Of a DNA stretch of 64,000 nt, positions 51,922 through 64,000 are shown in pieces. This stretch comes from Thunnus maccoyii. Its lineage: Eukaryota > Chordata > Actinopteri > Scombriformes > Scombridae. The position numbers were made by a program, and so were the translations under genes. Where the stretch lies: the NCBI RefSeq assembly GCF_910596095.1, contig NC_056534.1, positions 37,472,088-37,536,087 of the forward strand, given 5' to 3'. The notes under the pieces were generated by a model. It made no database searches. It worked only from the letters and a program-made list of their open reading frames with translations, and was not told where the DNA came from. The first letter of the stretch is position 1; each line of letters starts with the position of its first letter.

Positions 51922-53258
51922 GGAGGATGAATGGACGAAAGAGGACAATCTGACATTAACAAAGGAAGTTCACATCCTGCCAGACTTTTATTGGTGATGA
52001 AGCATTTCTCTGTAAGAAAAATCATCTTTTATGTTGCTGTCACAGATTAAATAAACTATCCAGCATCAAAGATAGTCAGGATCACTGTTCTGATCACGTT
52101 TAAACCAGAAAAGGGAGAAAAAAGAAAGCTTGTGTGCATATGAAACCACATGGGACCATGTGCTCACACATGGGGAGTCCTCTGTGGCAGGTTGAACATA
52201 TTGTGGCTTTGTTTCCTTTAGAGATATGCTGGAGTCAGATATTTTCCAGCTGCTAAACTCACATACAGAGAAACTCCCAACACACATCATTTCTACAGTT
52301 TTTTAAACTCCTATGTGGAAATGTGGGGAATTTTTCTTCTGGTTTCCAGATTGCGTGTCCAGTGGACACATTCTTGACAGCTTTCCTAGACAAAAAAACA
52401 CACTGGCAACTCCTTTAATAATGAATTATTAGTTTCTGTCCTTTGTTTAAGCAAAAACATTTTAGTTGTCAAATGTGAGGATTTGTTGCCTGTTGTTGTC
52501 ATACAGTATAATTACATTTCTCTGTGGATTTAAACTGTTTAAAGACAAATCAGGGAATTTGAATCCATCACCTTTGGCTCTGGAATATTATTATGAGCAT
52601 TTTTCACTATTTTCTGATATTTTATGGTGGAAAAAAATCCAATTAATTAATTAATAACAAGTTATGAACAAATAACTATCTACTAATCTATTGATCTGAA
52701 TCTACTGATGCTGCATCATAATGTCTTTTAAGGAATCCTGATAGTTAAAAGTCAAACAGACATATTAGATAGACTGTAGTACTGAGCTGAATCTGTACAA
52801 ATGTAACACTGTAGGTTAATCTGTATCAGTCACCGTCAGGTCTGCTTCTCCTCAAGCAAACAGAACATTTGGCAAACAAAATATCACCGTTATTAATGAT
52901 GCACGATGTGTCTGATGTTCTGGACTGTAATTTTAGTAGATCTGCAGTTTTCAGCGACTAGTATGACTCACTGGGAGTGTAAGTGCAAGATTCAAGTCCA
53001 AGATTGTGATATTTTCTCTGGGAGTGATATTAGCTGCTCTGAAAGTGTTTCTGATTGCAGAATCTCATTCTTTCCTCCACATTTCCTTCTTTATGCGTCA
53101 TGAAACCTCCAAATAGGTTTTCATTCAGGGTTCAATGCAAACAACTGTAAAAATATTGGAAAATTAGTGAAGCTGCAGCGTTGAATGGATCAGTGGTTTT
53201 AGTAGTGAATAAGGCAGAAAAAACTGTTTCCATGTTTCCATGTTTCCATGCGGGCATC

Positions 53259-53261
<3 letters not shown>

Positions 53262-53318
<57 letters not shown>

Positions 53319-53454
53319 GGGGAGGACCTCTGCTGGTTCCTGGTAGAAGCTGTGGGAAGTATTCCTGGAATGCCGAAATAGCGGCTGGATTACATATTTC
53401 TGCTGCACCCACCATCACTACACACACTGTTAACACACCTACAGACAGGAGCGC

Positions 53455-53501
<47 letters not shown>
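53262..53501. repeat. Pair of long (GT)n microsatellites
   Basis: Uninterrupted GT runs at 53262-53314 (about 26 units) and 53456-53501 (about 23 units), with a 140-base unique spacer. Long frames of Cys-Val or His-Thr in this area are translation artefacts of the repeats. Confidence 0.96.
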
Positions 53502-53502
<1 letters not shown>

Positions 53503-55767
53503 ACAGTACATTTCTAATTATATCTGTCACCTGAACACAATTTAGTTAAACACCAACCTTACTGACTTACTGAAGAGGAAAGTGACAAATGAGTCACATG
53601 TAAGTCATTTAGATCTTCTCGTCTGTAGCTCCCTTCCTTACATTGTCTTATTTCCTTCTGAGTCAGAAAGGAAAAATGTTCAGATAAAAGATGTGACAAC
53701 CATGTTTTAAGATAAATTACAAGTGGATTAAAAAAAACCTTTCTATGAGACTCATAAAAGAAGGTTACGGAGCTTTTTAACAGCAGAGGTTTTGACTTGT
53801 CGTAGCGGGGAACGAGCAGGTGTTACTAATCACTTTAACAATGCTTCTGCTCTACTCAGGTGTCGCTGTGAGTCTTCACAGTGTGATAGTGAGCCAGCAT
53901 GCACAATAGCAGGACTTCAGGAATAATTCATTTCATTATTTACACCTGTGCTTTTCCTGCTGTGACATGTAAAAGGAAAATGCATGACCTCCAAAGTCTA
54001 AAAGAAAGACGAGATGTCTTTTTTATCCTGAAGCATTTTGACATTTTGGACATATTTGATTTAATGACAGCAGCAATGTAGCTTTTATAATAGTGGTTAT
54101 AAATGCTGTTCTTTGAGAGTTAAATGCAAAATATGCATAGATGAAAAAAAACAAAAATCATTTGTCTTAGTCTGCAAAAATCCTGTTAGTTTTTATCTTA
54201 TTGACAGACACATATAGACTGTATCCAACACAATTTAGTCCTTGTAAACCAGTAGCTTTCTGAATTCCAGTCAACATATTTCAGCATATCTGACGGCTCA
54301 GATCTACAGTATCAATCACAGACTGTACTCACATTGTTCTGGCACTGATCCGCTAATCAGATTCAATTGTCATTTTGTTTCACCTCATCATCAGTCATAT
54401 ATGAATCACTGAAAAGATCAGAAATGTGGACAGTGATTCAGGAGACCAGTCTGGTTCTTCCTCAGTAACATTTTAAAATATTCCTCACAGGGAGAAAATA
54501 TGAAATATCGAATCATATAAATGTTACAAGTAGCCTATAAATCCATGCTGATCCTGATCAATTGAAAACACTTGTCTGTAGACCAGAGACAGACACACAG
54601 TGTTTCTCCTTCATTTAATACCAGCTCAGTGTGTTTCAGTGTAAATCCTTCACATTCAGAGTGGAGCTTAAAATAAGCTTTAAGATCAAATAAATGTCCA
54701 AAGCAGATGATTATTCATCTTATTAGCAAAACTCAGCATGTTCACAACAACACTGGACGTCTTTTTTTACAACTCCTGAGGAATTTGAGCTGCTGCTGGA
54801 TTTCTGCTGTTTTGGGGAGTTCAGGAGCTGCTGCTGCTGCTCTGCCCCCTGCCTTCCCCTCCCCCCTCCCCCCCGGCAGATGTTAACAGCTGGTTTTGAA
54901 TTGCTGGAGATATTCAGAGGTTCCTAGAAATCAGGAAACTGAATCTACTGCCCCCCCTCCTCCCCCCTCCCATCATCTCCATATGGAGTAAACACTTCAA
55001 CCTCCAACACAGGCCTGCTATACTGTCAAGGTGCCGTTAAAAACCACACACACTCACACATCCAAACACGTGCCAAGTTCTCCAAACCGACACTACTATA
55101 TTTCTCTCCGTGTCAGCCAACTCTCAGATAAAATAAACATAAATATGAGGGGCATAGCCAGGTTGTTCATATCTTCTGGATAAATACTTTCTGTATTCAC
55201 TTATTGGTATGACCTTACTGAGAAATGAGACCAGGGAGATGTAATGTTTATATTTCATGTTATGTTGGAGGCTTTTAGCCAGCGTAGGAAGGAGGTCAAA
55301 TCAGCTCCAAGTACCATCTAAAAGGTGCAGGATTTGACACCAAAGTGTTGTTAAATTTCCCTTCATGAAAAGTTTTGAGAGAAAAAAATGAAGGAGATTT
55401 TGAGGAAGCTTTTAACACTGAACATTAAAGACCGTTTAAAGAATGTCTTGTATCTTGAGAGGCAGCAATGTGATGATTTACCTCAGACTTCCTCCCTGTG
55501 GTTAAACCACACCATTACATCACAGGGCTCAACAAAACTTCTAACTAACTACTGTCAGATTTATTTGGACCCAAAATGTAAAGCTTTGTTCCATAAAAGG
55601 CCAAAAAGATTAAGACCAAATCTAGAGTAAAGTGTACGTCACTGCGTTGCAGCTGCGCTTTTAGTGGATGGAAGATTTAGAATGACAACATACCGTTTCT
55701 CATCACTGACAACTAAAGCCTCGAAAAATGCACCGAAAACTCTTTGACCCCGACGGTTTCCTCCAGC

Positions 55768-56270
55768 AGGAAGATAAGACTGCAACTAACCATCTAACTG
55801 TTGCTTTCATTATCAATTCATCTGACAATTATTTTATTTATTAATCATTTTGTTTATAAAAAGTCAGAAATTGTGAAAAATGCTCATTTTCATTCCTGAA
55901 AGCCCACGCTGACGTCTTCAACTGTCCAAAATCCAAAGATATTCAGTTTACTATCATGTTTGACACATAAAGCTTTCTGTAATCATTGCAGCTCTATATT
56001 TCCAAATTCATCTGTAGTAATGATATATATCACACTAGGCTGCAACTGACAATTCTCATTATTAATTAATCTGCCAATTTTCTCAATGAATCGTTTTGTC
56101 AATAAAATGTCCATCACATTGACTCAGAGACCGAGACGACGTCTTCAACTCGCTATGAAACTCAGTTTACTTTCATTTAAGACAAAGAAAAGAAGCAAAA
56201 CTTTACATTTGGGAAACTAAAACCAGCAAATTCAGCAATTTTACTTCTAAAAAAAAGTGACTCAAACTGT
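55768..56270. repeat. Two copies of the GGCTGCAACTGACAATT dispersed repeat
   Basis: Copy one starts GACTGCAACTAACCATCTAA and includes AAAGATATTCAGTTTACTAT. Copy two starts GGCTGCAACTGACAATTCTC at 56036 and includes TTAATTAATCTGCCAATTTT. Both share the AACGATTA-type start and the CAGTTTACT core of the copies at 23334 and 31374. Confidence 0.6.
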
Positions 56271-56341
56271 TATAAAAATAGTTTCCAATGAATTGTTTCA
56301 GCTGTACATCAAACAAACAACAAGATCCAGTTTTACTGTCA

Positions 56342-57755
56342 TTTATTGTTACGTTTTGACTTCCAGCGCAATGACAAAACACAACACAGACACATCCCAA
56401 TAACTTAGTGGAGAGAAAACGTTGATGCTTTGGTTGTATGTTCTTCACTCTAGTTACCTACCGTAATGATAGAAGTACAGTGCTGCACTTGCGAGCTGTA
56501 CACACGTGCATTGACATTATAGTCTAAAAATACTCTATACAGTATATCCAACACCATAGAGCCATGAGGCGTTCAAAAGCAGAGGAGAGCCGCTGTCCCT
56601 CTGGTCCTTTGTCTTGAAATCAAAAAACATAAAAAGTGCCAAAAGTACATCAAACAATTTTGAAATCCTAAAATTACCACACAACATCGGAAGGACGAGC
56701 AATTAAAGTTACAGTACTCATTGAAAAATCATAACCTCATTATTCTTAAAGTCTACAATCAACAGTTATAAGTGCTTATAATGGAAGTGAGACAGGTAAG
56801 CAGCAGCATAGTGGAGTAGTTGGTTTTATACTGTAACATATACACTGAATTAAAGAGTGACCTGGACTTCAGCTCCATTAATCCTCAGTCTAATTACTGT
56901 GGTGAGTTGCTAAAGAGCTTCTGAGAAGTCTGGAAACACCCACAGCAACAGGCTGGATATCCTACTCACACAGATATGTGATGTACACACACACACCTCG
57001 GTAACCACAGCGGCCGACTGTTACGGCGCCTTGTTGCGACACATCGCACACTGAAGCAGAGGAGAAATATCAGGTTTGTTCATGTCCAGAGGGCTGAAAA
57101 CAGTCTCTGTTTGTTTACTTCACTTTACTGGTTCCTGCCAGTTCTAACGCTTTCATTGAACCTGTTTTCCTCTTTCTCTCTGTAATTAGATTCAAATTAC
57201 ACTTGGTCTCAGGGAATTTACAGTATCTGGGTTCTAATGTGCAGAAATGACAAACTAAATGTAACTTCACTGTTTGTTAAGTTTGTTGTGTTTCAACACA
57301 TTTTTAAAATAGTCAGTGAGGACCGTCTGCCATGATAGATGATGTGTTTCTATTGATATTATTCTTGGTTATCATAATATTAACCATTTACTGTCTCAAC
57401 CTTTCCTCCCAGATTCCTTTAGGTGTTGCTCCTCATACATGTAAACAGATCAGACTGTTTACAGGTTTGTTCAATTAACAACTGATAAAACACTCATTTG
57501 ATTCCTTCGTCTTAAGACTTTTTCAAACTGGGCCACAGCAGAAAACAAAACAAAAATAAATAAAATCATCTTGTATTGATTCTATGTAAATGTTCATATG
57601 ACTGAACAAATAATAAAATGTGTGTAGCTACAGTATAATCGACGATATTGCTAACTCCCTTCTGTTTCTGTCTGACTGGACTGAGGGTTGATGGAGTTGT
57701 TTACTGTGTGTTTGTGGTGCTTTATGCCCCGAATCCTCTCATGTTACAGTAAAGT
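56342..57755 (-). other. SMARCA4 3' UTR or spacer
   Basis: The first minus-strand AATAAA I find after the SMARCA4 stop is at 56347-56342, 1.4 kb away. That is longer than I expect for this gene, so the real end may be earlier with a variant signal. No coding content is seen. Confidence 0.35.

Positions 57756-64000
<6,245 letters not shown>

Larger units (their letters stand above)
51917..56341. other. Intergenic region between LDLR promoter and SMARCA4 3' end
   Basis: No gene is supported. It contains two long GT runs (53262-53314 and 53456-53501), two C-rich tracts (54845-54875 and 54951-54971) and AT-rich dispersed repeats (about 52446-52680, 55768-56010 and 56036-56270). Confidence 0.65.

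Noticed and set aside
51630-52025. 131-codon open frame with His-Thr repeats near the LDLR promoter
   Set aside because: The frame is built on CA/GT microsatellites and promoter sequence. It is not a gene.
53164-53545. Several open frames rich in Cys-Val or Thr-His
   Set aside because: They are translations of the two GT microsatellites; any frame through a dinucleotide repeat stays open.

Overview
This is eukaryotic DNA from a ray-finned (teleost) fish, most likely a percomorph. The evidence is spliced vertebrate genes with GT-AG introns, many CA/GT microsatellites, tRNA-derived SINEs and several interspersed repeat families I recognise from teleost genomes. I rebuilt six protein-coding genes by joining exons at GT/AG sites and checking phase. 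Four are complete in the window (LRRC8, CDKN2D, AP1M2, LDLR) and two run off the edges (KEAP1 at the left, SMARCA4 at the right).

Layout. 1-4552 (+): the 3' part of a Keap1 gene (keap1b type), covering the BACK/intervening region, Kelch propeller and C-terminus. 9371-13940 (+): a two-exon LRRC8 volume-regulated anion channel subunit, most like LRRC8E or LRRC8C. 14.4-22.1 kb: a gene-poor stretch with a 2.9-kb element that has long inverted arms, plus SINEs and other dispersed repeats. 22716-25152 (-): CDKN2D (p19-INK4d), two exons. 26332-32664 (-): AP1M2, mu subunit of the AP-1 clathrin adaptor, 12 exons. 33-38 kb: intergenic with a TTAA-flanked MITE, a hairpin and a poly-C tract. 40067-51464 (-): LDL receptor, 18 exons, with an SRE/Sp1-type promoter upstream. 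52-56 kb: intergenic with long GT microsatellites and C-rich tracts. 57756-63429 (-): the last 13 coding exons of SMARCA4/BRG1, from the end of the ATPase to the C-terminus.

The gene set matches human chromosome 19p13.2 (KEAP1, CDKN2D, AP1M2, SMARCA4 and LDLR; LRRC8E lies on the same arm). The head-to-tail order SMARCA4 then LDLR is kept. This is an ancient linkage block, not an operon, and the genes do unrelated jobs: oxidative stress sensing, cell-volume control, cell-cycle arrest, basolateral sorting, lipoprotein uptake and chromatin remodelling.

I found no new gene system. The points most worth checking are the cysteine pattern and longer tail of the Keap1 copy, the sterol-element match in the LDLR promoter, an in-frame 111-nt intron in SMARCA4 at a known variable site, duplicated or competing splice donors in AP1M2 and SMARCA4, the 2.9-kb inverted-arm element and a two-copy TTAA MITE family.
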